Part shown: positions 35,236 through 46,771 of the stretch, in pieces | How positions within the stretch are numbered: the stretch's first letter is position 1 | Layout: each line of letters begins with the position of its first letter | Made by a program: the position numbers and the translations under genes | The notes under the pieces: generated by a model | The model's input: only the letters and a program-made list of their open reading frames with translations | What the model was told of the DNA's origin: nothing | Database searches by the model: none | Assembly: GCA_947561395.2 (NCBI GenBank) | Contig: OX387184.1 | Coordinates: 29,874,766-29,938,765, forward strand | Source of the DNA: Buxus sempervirens | Taxonomy: Eukaryota; Streptophyta; Magnoliopsida; Buxales; Buxaceae | Direction of reading: 5' to 3' | DNA: 64,000 nt

Positions 35236-36470
35236 ATGGCACCTAGACCCAGAGGCAGAGGCCGTAGAGCGGCTGCCACATATATAGCAGAGTATGATCC
35301 CGCAAATATTCCGGCGGAGGATCCAGTGATAGACCTAGTGGTTGATCTAGTAGAGGATCCCATGGCAGTTCCGGCTGGAGTTCCGGCTGCTGTAGATGTA
35401 GTTCCACCTGATGTCCCAGTTGCTAGGGGACAGATAGACCAGATATGGAGAGTATTGGGTGAGGTATCCACCCTGATCCAGCAACAGGTAGCTGTGAACC
35501 ATAATAATGGGTAGAATCCACCTGGTCGTGAGAGAGGTGACCAGATAACAGATTTGATGGGACAGTTCAGGAGGATGTCTCCTCCTCCCTTTCATGGGCA
35601 TCCTGATCCCATGGAGGCGGAGAGATGGTTGGTGAGGATCGAGAAAATCTTAGCAGCCATAGGATGTCGAGATGAGGATAAGGTAGGCATGGCTACCTAT
35701 GTACTAGAAGGAGAGGCTGACTTCTGGTGGAGGCCAGTGATAGTTGAGATGGGTGTAGAGAGAGTTCCACTTACTTGGGAGGATTTCCGAGATCGGTTCT
35801 TCCACCGCTACTTTCCTGAGGAAGTCCGGATACAGAAGGAGGTGGAGTTCCTCCATATATCCCAGGGGAGCCAGTCTGTGGCTCAGTATGTGGTGAGATT
35901 TACCGAGTTATCGTGGTTCGCCCCACATCTTGTAGATACAAAGGGTAAGAAGACCCGTCACTTTGAGAGAGGTCTCAGGTGAGACATTAGAGACCGAGTC
36001 GAGGTGTTCCTGAGTAGTAGCTTCTTCGAGTCAGTGAGGAGGGCTACTGTAGTTAGAGGACGCAGTCTAGAGGAATTGAGGAGGCGAGAGCACAGAGGGT
36101 GCCACCTAGACCAGCCCAGAGTCAGAGGAGATATTCTGGCAGAGACAGTAGGCAAAGATATACCACGGGTGATCAGAGGATACCCAGTGGAGGGATCCAG
36201 GCTTGCGGAAAGTCTAGCCGGAGAGTCATTAGCGCTAGTTGCCAGAGATGTGGCAGATTCCACATGCCCGGCCCGTGTGTTGCGCCAGTAAGAGCATGTT
36301 ACCGAGGTGGGCAGCATGGTTATTTGTTATACGAGCGCCCACATCCTTCTACCTATCAGCCGCTTCAGGGTAGACTTTATCAGTCGACTGAGGCACCGTC
36401 GACTGCGGCTCCATCTAGGCATCAGAGGTCACATCCATACCGAGGAGGTCGTGGAGGCCCGAGGTAGCAG
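35236..36470 (+). pseudogene. gag: gag of the Tekay-like fragment (fossil)
   Basis: It begins MAPRPRGRGRR, then an acidic Pro/Val-rich part and a Gypsy capsid core (PPPFHGHPDPMEAERWLVRI, EADFWWRP, FRDRFFHRYFPEEVR), and later a zinc-knuckle-like CQRCGRFHMPGPC. It is of the chromovirus Ty3/Gypsy type and is damaged. Confidence 0.8.
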
Positions 36471-36578
36471 GGCAGGCCTGCGGGTAGAGGCAGACCACAG
36501 CCGGCAGATCAGAGGTCTCAGCTTGCACCACTACAGCCGCAACCTCTACAGTCCAGAGCCTTTGCGGATGCCCCACTC

Positions 36579-37735
36579 ATGCAGTCTAGACCAGATGCAC
36601 CGGCAGTTGTTGGAGGTACCATCTTTATTTCTGGTAGAACTGCGATAAGTTTATTTGATTCGGGAGCTACCCATTCTTTTATTACGCCTGATTGTGCATG
36701 CCATATTGGGTTAGTTCCTTCTTGTTTAGAAACTGCATTATCTATTTATACACCGTTGGGTGAGACATGTACTGTGGAGACCGTCTATAGAGATTGTATG
36801 ATTAGACTAGGCAAGGTGGAGTTGCCTGGAGACTTGATTAGTCTGGACTTTAGTGGATATGATGTGATTTTGGGTATGGACTAGTTGTCAAGACACCATG
36901 TGATTATTGACTGTCATAACTAGTCAATCACTGTCAGTAAACTAGATAGTCCAGTCCATTGTTTCATGAGCCAAGGGTTGAACACCCGTATTAGCTTGGT
37001 TGCTTCAATTGAAGTTGAAACATCCAAGGGCAAGGAACTAAGTATTGAGGAGGTACCAGTAGTCCGTGAGTTTGTGGATGTATTTCTAGATGATTTGCCT
37101 GGATTACCACCCCAGAGGGAATTGGAATTCAAGATCCAACTTATTCCTGGTACACATCCAGTTTCTAAGCAACCGTACAGGATGTCTAGACCAAAGTATG
37201 ATGAATTGAAAGCCCAGATTGATGATCTGTTGGCTAAGGGTTTTATTAGGCACAGTGCATCGCCTTGGGGTGCACCGGTGTTATTTGTAAAGAAGAAGGA
37301 TGGCAGCATGAGATTATGCATAGATTAACAGTTGAATAAAGTCACTGTCAAGAACAAGTACCCGTTGCCAAGGATAGATGATCTTTTTGATCAGTTGAAG
37401 GGAGCCTCCTGGTTTTCCAAGATAGACCTGAGATTAGGTTATCACCAGTTGAGAGTAGCTCTAGAGGATGTAGAGAAAACAGCGTTTTGTACAAGGTACG
37501 GCCATTTTGAGTTCTTGGTGATGCCGTTTGGGTTGCCGAATGCCCCAGCAGTCTTTATGGACTTAATGAACCAAATCTTCCACGAGCACTTCGACCACTT
37601 TGTGGTAGTCTTTATAGATGATATTTTGGTCTAATCAAGGACAAGGGAAGAGCATGAAGGTCATCTTAAGATAGTCCTACACACTTTACGCAGCCATCAA
37701 TTATATGCTAAGTTTAGCAAGTGCCAATTCTGATT
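36579..37735 (+). pseudogene. pol: Protease and reverse transcriptase of the Tekay-like fragment (fossil)
   Basis: The protease motif LFDSGATHSFI is near 36655. RT motifs follow: [72 protein letters not shown] and [10 protein letters not shown] (the YxDD-type box region) near 37630. Integrase is not present before the next element begins. Confidence 0.85.
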
Positions 37736-38269
37736 GAAGCAGATTTCTTTTCTCAGGCACGATTAGGCCTCGAAGGGTATGACCCTTAATTAAGTTATTT
37801 CTTGGTTAATTAATCAAAGTGAGTGGATTGGAACGGGTGAGCCTCGTTGGAAGGCCCACAAGTATCCAATTTGGGCCCACAAGGCCCAATGCCCATTTTG
37901 GGTTATAGGCTAACCCAAAAAAAGAGTATTTTTGGGTTTTACTTGGGTTTGACCGAAAAGACAAATCGGTTAAACCCTTATCTGTTCATGACCGAAATTA
38001 AATTTCGGTCATATTAAAAATATGCATAGCAGAAATTTAATTTCAGCTATGAACAGATATATGCTTGACCAAACTGAGTTCTTGGTCCAACATGAAAGAC
38101 ATCAATTATGCAATTTTTAGCAAGGTGATGGGCTCTCTGACTTCTTGGGATGATCAAAGGTTGTGTGGGCCCCTCGGTGGGCCCACAGTGGTATGAGATT
38201 AGGGTAATGAGCCTAATTAGACTAATATTATTAATTTTAAGTCAAAGAAGTGGGGAGATGAGGCTAGGG

Positions 38270-38765
38270 TGTGACATCTTGGCTGTCTGAGTGGGCGGGT
38301 GAATGGATAATCTCACTGGGCGAGCTACTAGGCGAAGATGTGCATATGCTTGGGATCTCACAATGCTTGGGGATGCTATAAGTAGTCTTGAGATCCCTTA
38401 CAAAGCAAGAGGCCTTTAAAGGCATAACACGAGACTAAATCCCCTTGGAACCCTGAAGTTAAGCGTGCTCGGATGAGAGTAGTGCTAGGATGGGTAACCA
38501 CTGGGAAGCTTTCTCATGTTATCCCCTTGAGAACAAATTCGTGAGGACCCATTGGGCCCAGAGTGGAAAATAACTTGCTGGGTATGTGACATCCTGGCTA
38601 AATCCCCTTGGAACCCTGAAGTTAAGCATGCTCGGGTGAGAGTAGTGATAGGATGGGTAACCACTGGGAAGTTTTCTCGTGTTATCCCCTTGAAAACAAA
38701 TCTGTGAGGGCCCATTTGACCTAGAGCGGACAATATATTGATGGGTATGGGTCCAGGATGTTACA
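38270..38765 (+). mobile_element. Cassandra TRIM derivative, tandem LTR units, TSD TAGGG
   Basis: TGTGACATCTTGG begins it and CCAGGATGTTACA ends it; TAGGG flanks at 38265-38269 and 38766-38770. A second, shorter unit starts at 38585. Each unit holds 5S-rRNA-like sequence, the hallmark of Cassandra. There is no internal region between the units, so it is a rearranged lone-LTR form. Confidence 0.85.
38421..38527 (+). repeat. 5S-rRNA-like segment inside a Cassandra LTR
   Basis: GAAGTTAAGCGTGCTCGG, GAGAGTAGTGCTAGGATGGG and GTAACCACTGGGAAG match the 3' two thirds of plant 5S rRNA, including the Pol III internal control region. Further copies are at about 38600-38695 and, inverted, at about 40465-40560, 40868-40960 and 41275-41370. 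These belong to the TRIM and are not rRNA genes. Confidence 0.85.
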
Positions 38766-38992
38766 TAGGGGCCTTATCCAGCACTTATGAGTTGAAACTC
38801 ATAATTTTAAAGGGGTTGTTGGTGTTCCCCTTGTTGGTATTATGGACATCCTCTCTTCCCTCATGATAAAGAGAAGGAAAAGGGCCCGAATGGCCAACAT
38901 CAAGGTCTATTTTGGCCATACCATGTAGCATACCCACACAAGCATGCCAAAAGCAAACAAAACAACAAGCTTAGAACCTCAAGACATAGCAA

Positions 38993-39011
38993 AAAAAAAA
39001 AAAAAAAAAAA
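38993..39011. repeat. Poly(A) run
   Basis: About 19-20 consecutive A inside the Tat-type LTR; no SINE or LINE body precedes it. Confidence 0.8.
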
Positions 39012-39118
39012 TTAAGTTGTGTGTGCTTTGCATGCAAGTGTACATGGGATACAACATCCAAAACATGGGAAAAGACTTGGGAGAATGAACATGCTTCCTA
39101 AATAACCTCTTCCTAAAC

Positions 39119-41526
39119 TGTAAAACCCTGGATTTTCCTAAAAATAAAATAAATTAAATAAGCCTAAATATATAGAGAAGTTAATATTTAATTTAGGTAT
39201 TGGAGGAATAACTATATAATCCAAAAGATATTAGTAGTTAAATGAATAAACAATAATTTTGAGTAATTAGGAAATTAAATAGTAACCCCAAATTAATCAG
39301 AAAAAAGAGAGGATGATTTAGATAAATTAGGAGAGTAAATTAAATATAAAGTATTGGAGAAGATAGGTATTAATAAAGTGCATTTTATGGTTAATATTGA
39401 TGTGAGGAATAAAGAGGAGAATTTTAGAAAAAGATCCAAAGGTTAAATATGGAATGACAAGGAAAGGGTATTTTGGTCATTTTCCAATTAGCCAAATTAA
39501 TATATTGAGTAATTAAATAATTATTAGACTTGAAATATTTAACTAGACTGAATTTGGGTTAGTTTTGAATTTAAATAGCAAATTATGGCTTAAAGGTAGG
39601 AAAAAGGGTACATTGGTGATTATGGTTGATAAGGAGCTTTAAATTTGGGGATAAGAGGAGCTTTGGGGTGTTTTAGTAATATGTTAAAGTAAGAAACTAA
39701 ATTAGCACGAAAATAAATTAAATTAAGTCCTTTTGTATGAGATTCTTATAAGAGGAATTAGATAGGAAGGTTTCCTATTAAGATTGTGAATTTTATTTAG
39801 AAGGTCTCCTAAACCTATTAGGACTTCTAATTAAGTGAGCTTATAAAAGGAAAGGTCTAGGGAAGGTTTAGGGTTTTTAACAAGTCAAAAATAAGGAAAA
39901 AGAAGAGGGGAATTCGTGCTTGGGCTAGGAGAAAAATAAGGGAAAGAAGGGAGAAGAAAAAAGGAGGAGATTCTATGAAGAAAGAGGAGTTGCAGAGATG
40001 GCCGACCAACCAACTTCGAACAACGACCCCCAGAGATCCAACCGTTGGTTTGGCTTGAAATTTTGAGGTTATGATCTACTCATGATGGACTTCAATTTGA
40101 ACAGTGGAGATTTGATTTGGAGGAGTTTAAGGTGGTACGATCAAGCTCAGAAAATGGCTAGGCGAGCAAATCTCATGACAGATTTCAGATTTAGTTCATG
40201 TATTGAGGCAAGTAGCAAACCCTTGAAACTGGAGATAATGAATGTTTTCTTGTAATTTAGATGTTTATTCGTGGTATTATTTGAATTGGATTTCATTGGA
40301 AAAGTTTGATGATTTATAAAGATTTGATTTGGTGATTTAAAACTTTCTTTAAGAACCAAGAAAAGTGTTGATAATGGGTGGCATTGTAACGCCCCGGACC
40401 CATACCCAGTAAGATATTGTCCGCTCTGGGCCCTCACCGATTTGTTCTCAAGGAATAACACAAGAAATCTTCCCAGTGGTCACCCATCCTAGCACTGCTC
40501 TTACCCGAGCACGTTTAACTTGAGGGTTTTAAGGGGATTTAGTCCCGTGTTATGCCTTAAAAGGCCTCTTGCTTTGTAAGGGATCTCAAGACTACTTATA
40601 GCATCCCCGAGCGTTGTGGGATCTCAAGCATATGCACATCCTCACCTGGTAGCTCGCCCAGTGAGATTACCCATTCACCCGCTCACTCAGACAACCAGGA
40701 TGTCACATACTCCCCTCCATGGGACAACGCGTCCTTGCGTTGGGCCGAACCCCCACACTTTCCAGTTGGGGTAGGCTTTGATACCATTGTAACGCCCTGG
40801 ACCCATACCTGGCAAGATATTGTCCGGGCCCAATGGGCCTTCACGAATTTGTTCTCAAGGGATTACAAGAGAAAACTTTCCAGTGGTCACCCATCCTTGC
40901 ACTGCTCTCACCCGAGCACGCTTAACTTGAGGGTTCCAAGGGGATTTAGTTCCGTGTTATGCCTTAAAAGGCCTTTTGCTTTGTAAGGGATCTCAAGACT
41001 ACTTATAGCATCCCCAAGCATTGTGGGATCCCAACCATATGTACATCCTCGCCTGGTAGCTCGCCCAGTGAGATTACCCATTCACCCACCCGCTCAGACA
41101 GCCAGGATGTCACATACTCCCCTCCATGGGACAACGCGTCCTCGGTTTGGGCCAAACCCCCACACTTTTCGTTCGGGGCAGGCTTTGATACAATTGTAAC
41201 TCCCCGAACCCATACCCAGCAAGATATTGTCCGCTCTGGGCCCAATGGGCCCTCACGGATTTGTTCTCAAGGGATAACATGAGAAAACTTCCCAGTGGTC
41301 ACCCATCCTAGCATTGCTCTCACCCGAGCACGCTTAACTTGAGGGTTCAAAGGGGATTTAGTCTTGTGTTATGCCTTAAAAGGCCTCTTGCTTTGTAAGG
41401 GACCTCAAAACTACTTATAGCATCCCCAAGCGTTGTGGGATCCCAACCATGTGCACATCTTCGCCTGGTAGCTCGCCCAGTGAGATTACCCATTCACCTG
41501 CCCACTTAAACAGCCAGGATGTCACA
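39119..41526. mobile_element. Composite insertion: Gypsy-LTR-like left part plus Cassandra array, outer TSD TAAAC
   Basis: It starts TGTAAAACCCTGG, like the sense start of the Tekay-like LTRs (TGTAAAACCCC), and has a plus-strand TATA (TTATAAAAGG near 39842). It ends with the Cassandra terminus GGATGTCACA at 41526. TAAAC lies at 39114-39118 and at 41527-41531, whereas the inner Cassandra array has no TSD of its own on its left. The two parts therefore appear to have been inserted or fixed as one unit. Confidence 0.55.
40385..41526 (-). mobile_element. Cassandra TRIM array: three LTRs and two internal regions
   Basis: LTRs are 40385-40707, 40788-41114 and 41195-41526 (323-332 bp), each TGTAAC...TGTCACA on the plus strand with a 5S-like core. 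Internal regions 40708-40787 and 41115-41194 are both 80 bp. On the minus strand each has a tRNA-Met primer site (TGGTATCAAAGCC type, 40774-40786) and a GGAGGGGAGTA polypurine tract. LTR-internal-LTR-internal-LTR is the expected product of unequal recombination between copies. It has no protein-coding capacity, as usual for this family. Confidence 0.9.
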
Positions 41527-41742
41527 TAAACACCACTCATGTTGGATGTACATTTGTAAAGAAACTCATATGTGCTAGGTTAAAACACATGAAAAGAGAA
41601 GATTGCTACCATTGGAGTGATGTGTGTGACATGAACCTTGTGTGCATGCAAGACCACAAATCCATATAGCTATTCACACAAAGCAAGATAATGATAAAAC
41701 AACACAAGAACAACTAAAAGAAAACAAGTAAAGAGAAAGGTT

Positions 41743-41757
41743 GGGGGGGGGGGGGGG
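41743..41757. repeat. Poly(G) run
   Basis: Fifteen consecutive G inside the Tat-type LTR, followed by TTTAAAGGGGTACA. The related LTRs have GGGGGGTTTTAAGGGG at the same place (for example about 60905), so this is an expansion of an existing tract. Confidence 0.9.
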
Positions 41758-42378
41758 TTTAAAGGGGTACAATGATCCAGGTTTAAGAAGAAGAAGAAAA
41801 GGCCACATTCCGGCCAATTAAAATGCCTATAATCATACTCTCAAGCTAGGGATAGCCTCATGCAAATGGTGTCATGAAGACCCTTTTTTGCACAAGGCTT
41901 AGACCATGCATTTGATGAAACAATATGACCTCTCCCTCCCTCATATTCGTGCATCTCCCCTTACCATGGGAGCCTCCTTTCGATGAAGAGAACAAAAGAA
42001 AAGTATAAGAGAAGAAGGAAGGGAGAAGGAGAGGGAAAAGAGTGCACAAAACTAGCATGCATGGTGAAACATGCTCATAATACCATAAATCTAATGTATG
42101 TTACATAAGAATTGTTAAGGAAGCTCACCGTGAAGATAAACAACTTCTTGAGAGTGCTTGGAGGTCCTTGAAGTGTGGATAGTAGCTTTGGCCCTCCTCC
42201 TTATCTTCCAAGTTGGTTTTCAAGAGCTCATTAGCACTTTAATGGAGGTAGAAAGAGATTTGGAGAGGTTAGGTAGTGGTTGGAGGGTGAGGAGAGTGAA
42301 GAGAGAGGTGATAGAAGAGAGGTGTACGTAGGAGAGAGCAAAAAATGGTTCAACCCCTTGAAATGAGCTGAAATTTGC

Positions 42379-42640
42379 CTTTTATACCCAAAAATAGTGT
42401 GACCGAAAACTCAGTTCGGTCACACTATATTTCATGTAAAGCCGAAATTAAATTTCGGCTGTACATATTTTTCTTTATTACCAAAATTAAATTTTGATCA
42501 CCTTAGGGTCACTTTAGCTCAAATTTTGTCAAAGATTTTCACTGATTGGTTTGACACAAGAATCTAGGAAAAAAATCTATGAACCGAAATTAAATTTCGG
42601 TCATACATGTTTTTGTTCATATTTGAAATTTAATTTCGGT
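42379..42640 (-). promoter_or_regulatory. LTR promoter: TATA box and GACCGAAATT-type hairpins
   Basis: The minus-strand TATA is at about 42379-42387. Upstream palindromes: TGTGACCGAA 42399-42408 with TTCGGTCACA 42415-42424, AGCCGAAATTAAATTTCGGCT (42440-42460), and related ones at about 42480 and 42582-42640. The partner cluster at 37951-38060 uses the same arms (GACCGAAATTAAATTTCGGTC-like). Confidence 0.7.
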
Positions 42641-43125
42641 TCAAACTAAATCTTCAAAAATCCAAAGTTTCACTCTCCTATTTGGCTGAAATGATGTTAG
42701 ATTTGATTCTGATTTTTAATAATGCGAGAAATCTGATTTTAGATTTTATTAATTAAATTAAGATATTTTAAGAAATAATATTATTTTAATCAAGATATTT
42801 TCTTTCTGTGTTGTCTTTTCTCTATTTTGTCCTTTAGCCCTTTAATTTGCCATTTGGCAAATGTGCAAGACGTGGACAGAATTTCTACATTTATTTACAG
42901 TTTTGCCCTTAGGGTTGTTCTGCTCATATCTTCTTCATCTGAAATCCGATTCTGGAAAAATCAATTGCGTTGAAATTGTGTCGGAATTTCCTATCCATTG
43001 CGATAGGGTATGGTAGCCAATTCAAGCTTGATTAGAAAGTCAATTTCTACTCCTTAGGGCTTGATATGTCCTTTTAGGGTTTTCATTTCTGGCTTTCAAA
43101 GGGGTGAAATAATGAGGTGCTTACA

Positions 43126-43986
43126 GCAGGTTTTAATTCCACTGTTCAAATGTTGGCTAAAACCTTGTCTCACGTTGAGCATAAAAACCTTATTTTTTCT
43201 CCAATTGCAACGCCGTTTGAACTGCAACTTCTTGGACTCAATTTGAACACTATAAACACAGTTAAACACACTTTTTGGCATGGAATTAAGCCAAGACAAC
43301 CTACTAGATCTAACATTCTTATTGAAGAAAAAGCTTGGAGAACAAGCTGTTAAAGAGACAGAAATGCCTCCACAAGTGGGTAGACTCCAAGCTCTAGTGT
43401 CCACTCCTCAAACAATCTTGGAGACTAGAACTCGCAAAGAGAAGAGTGTGTCACCGTCAGATGCAACCTAGGAAGATTATGGCGAGTTTGAGCTACGGTT
43501 TCCAGAATTTTTCCTCCGAGACAAGGAAAATTTTAAGGGGGAGAGGAGTTGATATGATCCAAAAGCAACAGATCATCTAAACGTGACCTTTTTTTTAGCA
43601 GCTCAGTTCAATAAATAAAACTTCTTCTTAAAGGAGTCGGTTAGGCAGTCTTAGCTTTATTTAATTCTTATTAGTTTGTGGTAGATAGGATTGTTAGTTT
43701 GTTGCATTATCAGTTTGTTGCAAATATACTTCTTAGGTTGGGTTTATCAATTTAGTTGTTATTAGCATTTATCGTTCTTGGATTTTAAACTCTATTTATG
43801 GAGTCACGAACATGGAACAAAGCATCTATAAGTGTTTTTTCAAGTTCACGTTGTGAATTTAGGAGTTCCCAGGGAGACTCGAATTCCCTAGTCAAGGGTT
43901 TAGGATCCCTTAAAGAATCCTAACTACCAAAATAGGTAGACGTTGAAAGACTAATCCTCTTTCTTTCCCTACTCAAAAGCATATCA
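43126..43986 (+). mobile_element. Chromovirus (Reina-like) 3' end: integrase tail, polypurine tract, 3' LTR
   Basis: Coding remnants at about 43280-43540 resemble the chromodomain tail of Ty3/Gypsy integrase (KKLGEQAVKETEMPPQ, EFELRFPEF, then DKENFKGG). A polypurine tract TTTTAAGGGGGAGAGG precedes an LTR at 43550-43986 that begins TGATATG and ends CATATCA, giving a perfect 7-bp inverted terminus; LTR length 437 bp. Everything upstream is lost at the boundary with the Tat-type LTR. The lineage is a guess from the short LTR. Confidence 0.6.
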
Positions 43987-45159
43987 CACATTCCCAAGCT
44001 CAAGCATGTATCAGACTCTTGGATTTTCAATGGTTTCTCATTGGCTATAAAGTAAGATCCAATTGTTATAATTTTTATATCTCTCGCACACTCGTAAAGT
44101 AGTAAATTCTAATTAAGTTTTTTGAGGATGACAACATTTGTGGGTGTGAGCTCTCTCAAGGGGATTCTATGTGGGCGCTAGTTGTTTTAACCATATATTA
44201 GGATAGAAAAATTGTTCATCCATTTATTGTGGAACAAGAATGATCAGCTAGAAAGCCACTTATACACAAAGAACAAGTTGTTATAAAATCTACTACATAG
44301 TGTAAAATGGGTAAATATCATAAAGTACTCCAGAATAAAAAAATCTTACAAGTTCTTCTAATCGTGTTGTATGCTTACAAAATTTTGATAATGAGGTGAT
44401 ACTCTTGGTGATCCTATCATGTTTTACAAGTCATGAGTAGAGAGAACTATTCAAATTGATATAGTGTCATAAAGGATGAGTTGGAATCTTTAAGTGATGG
44501 AATTTTATTAAGTTACCAAAAGGAGTTAGAGCTATTAGATAAGTAAGACTCGTATCTATTACTATATATTAAGGTAGACTTATTTTAGGACATGTTTCAT
44601 CCTAACCAATTTGGGATTTTATACTTTTAAAAATAGCTTAAGAAATTTTGAAATTTTATTTTTAAAAAAAAGTAGAAGGTGTTGCTCCCTGAAGAAAAAT
44701 TAAATAACGTGCATTTCTTCACATCTTCCAACTCTTATTATAGGGAGATGCTATGTTCTAAATAACATCGCCTCTCTTAAGGGGAACTCATCTGAGAAAA
44801 CCTGAGCTGTGCAACATCTTGCCAACTCTCGAGCTCTATTACTCATGAGTGAGAGGTTGTTGGATGAGCAGCATAAGTCACTAGAATTACTTGTGGCTGC
44901 AAAGGCGATGACCAATGTGAGATAAAAATTATAATCTCTCTCTCTCTCTCACGTGTTTTGAACTACCTGTTATCATATATTGCAAGTTCTTTCTTTAAAA
45001 TCAAAAGTCCAGCACCTATTATCACAAGAAGAAGGGCGATGAGATGGCAACAATTTGGAATGAACTTCGCTTAATGAGGGTCATGTGTCTTTGGCTCCAT
45101 TACCAAACATGACCGCCCAAATCAATTTGCGGAATTCAACTTAAAAAACTATAATGGAA
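43987..45159. other. Unassigned AT-rich sequence
   Basis: No gene, repeat unit or element end is supported except a short (CT)n run at about 44936-44952. It may be old host intergenic DNA or decayed repeats. Confidence 0.5.
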
Positions 45160-45613
45160 TGAATTGTGAATTTTTTTTTCTTTTATAACAGTAGCATGTT
45201 TCTCTCTTTCTTTATTTCTGTGGTTGAAATGGATATTGGGTTGAGGTGCAGGTTTATGATACTGAAGCAATCGATTCCAAAGGATTCGGCATATCAAATC
45301 ATCTACGATGAGTTGACGTTGGATGGGGTTGAACCTGGCTTCCTTTGAAGAAAATTGAAGGTGGAAATTGAAGTGGAATAGGAATGTAGAGAAACTTGCA
45401 AAGAAGAGTTGAGAGGAATGTGGAAATTGATTGGATTGATTCAAAAACTAATACAGAGTACTATCTTGTATATATATACAACAGAGAATGAAAGCTACTC
45501 AATCTGAAAGTTAATCATTCTAATGACCTCGCTGATCTTGCTAACAAATTAAATAAAATTCAACTGATTAATTGATAGATTACACTGATATGGTTAAATA
45601 CATAAACTGTAAG
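45160..45613 (-). repeat. Probable 3' LTR of the minus-strand Copia element
   Basis: Position directly after RNase H and a polypurine-like GAGGGGCAG (minus strand) suggests the LTR. The outer end is set only by a TG at 45160, with no TSD check possible. Confidence 0.35.
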
Positions 45614-45621
45614 ACTGCCCC

Positions 45622-46020
45622 TCAAGATAGCATGTGCAGATTATGCACACCTATCTTCTCAAGTAGGGAGGTGAATCTGGTAGTAGCAAGAGGCTTAGTT
45701 AAAATGTCAAATTGTTGATAGTTTGTAGGAACATGAAGTGTGCGAATGACACAAGATTGTTGCTTATCTTTGACAATATGACAATTGATTTCGATATGTT
45801 TTGTTCTTTTGTGGAAGATAGGATTAGCAGCAATATGTAAAGCTACCTGGTTGTCATAAAATAGCAGAGCAGGTTTAGTATGATCAACACTTAAATCCTT
45901 GAGAAGAAGAGTTAACCATGTGAGTTCAAAATTAGACGAAGCCATAGAGCGGTATTCTTCTTTTGCAGAAGATCTAGACACTGTGTGTCATTTCTTTGAT
46001 TTCAAAGAGATAAGATAGTC
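45622..46020 (-). pseudogene. pol: Copia RNase H, C-terminal part (fossil)
   Basis: The minus-strand frame carries SRSSAKEEYRSMA, ALLFYDNQVALHIAANP and FHKRTKHIEINCHIV, the conserved C-terminal RNase H motifs of Ty1/Copia pol, and ends with TNYQQFDILTKPL. The nested element TSD TAGTC cuts its upstream side. Confidence 0.85.
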
Positions 46021-46756
46021 TGAGATTTCAAATTTCAGGTCCCTGTTCTCTAGGATTCTAACCAACAAGAAGAAATACAATACCAAATGACAAAACAGTG
46101 ACAAGAGGACACACGATTTAACGAGGAAACCCTAGACAATTGTCAAGGTAAAACCTTGGATCTCTTTGAGGAAGACCAGGCCTGAAACATTTGTATTAAT
46201 GATGAAAAGAACATTTCAAATATGTTCCGATTTACAGAAAATTTCAACAATACAAAAAGTCACTCACAAAGATTGAATCCACAACCTTTTTCTTCAATTT
46301 GATCTTCACACGAACACTTTGCAATGGATGAGGTAGCCCATTCCAATCTTTCTCCAGATCTGGAATGTTTCTGTTCTCAGGTCTTTCACAGCCCTCCAGA
46401 ACACTCCAGCAACCTCTCCTCCTTGATCTTCTCTAGTTCAACTCTTCACCAAGTTTTCCAGCTCAAAAATCCAACTTCCAAGAACCTCCAAGACCCTTTA
46501 AATCAGAGGTTCTTAACCACTTTTCTAACTGTCTCAACAACCTGTAACTATCTTCAAAACAACCCAACTGAATCTCGTAACTGCCTGAGATTTCAGTTGG
46601 TTGAATAGCTCCAGCAAGTTACACTTAACCTTGCTAGTAGCTATCTCAAGTCACACATTCAACCATACTTCACTTCATCAACAAACTGAATGTTTTAATA
46701 AATTTCAATACTCTTTGTCATGCATTTTGTTACATGGGAAATTATATTTTCCAACA
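46021..46756 (-). repeat. 3' LTR of the gag-only element
   Basis: TGAGATTTC ... TTTTCCAACA on the plus strand; preceded in sense by GTCAAGGGGGAGATT, the polypurine tract. Confidence 0.92.
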
Positions 46757-46771
46757 ATCTCCCCCTTGACA

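Larger units (their letters stand above)
34552..37752 (+). mobile_element. Chromovirus (Tekay-like) Ty3/Gypsy fragment: LTR tail, gag, protease, RT (broken)
   Basis: It starts inside an LTR tail (to about 34715, ending CCGGGTCATGATA), followed by a tRNA-Met-type primer site TGGTATTAGAGC (34721-34732). Gag, protease and RT follow in Ty3/Gypsy order. The left side is cut by the Tat/Ogre-like element and the right side by the Tat-type LTR, so only the front half is here. There are several breaks; it looks older than the SIRE copy. Confidence 0.8.
37753..43125 (-). mobile_element. Tat-type LTR, incomplete, with two nested Cassandra-derived insertions
   Basis: The plus-strand right end AATGAGGTGCTTACA matches the family; the left end abuts the Tekay-like fragment without a recognisable terminus or TSD. 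It has the GGCCCACAAGG/TTGGAAGGCCC motifs of the family, a minus-strand TATA (about 42379-42387) and hairpin clusters at 37951-38060 and 42399-42640. Net length is about 2.5 kb. Confidence 0.75.

Noticed and set aside
38421-38695. 5S rRNA genes
   Set aside because: Only the 3' two thirds match, the copies lie within TG...CA LTRs with a TSD, and an adjacent array has primer site and polypurine tract: Cassandra, not rDNA.
38993-39011. LINE or SINE poly(A) tail
   Set aside because: No LINE or SINE body or TSD next to the A run.
43126-43540. Continuation of the Tekay-like fragment at 34552-37752 past the Tat-type LTR
   Set aside because: The short LTR (TGATATG...CATATCA) and polypurine tract do not match the LTR tail next to the primer site at 34721, and the Tat LTR has no matching TSD across the two sides.
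45136-45444. A 102-codon minus-strand frame with mixed composition
   Set aside because: Lies where the Copia 3' LTR is expected; no domain and high Phe/Asn/Lys from AT-rich DNA.
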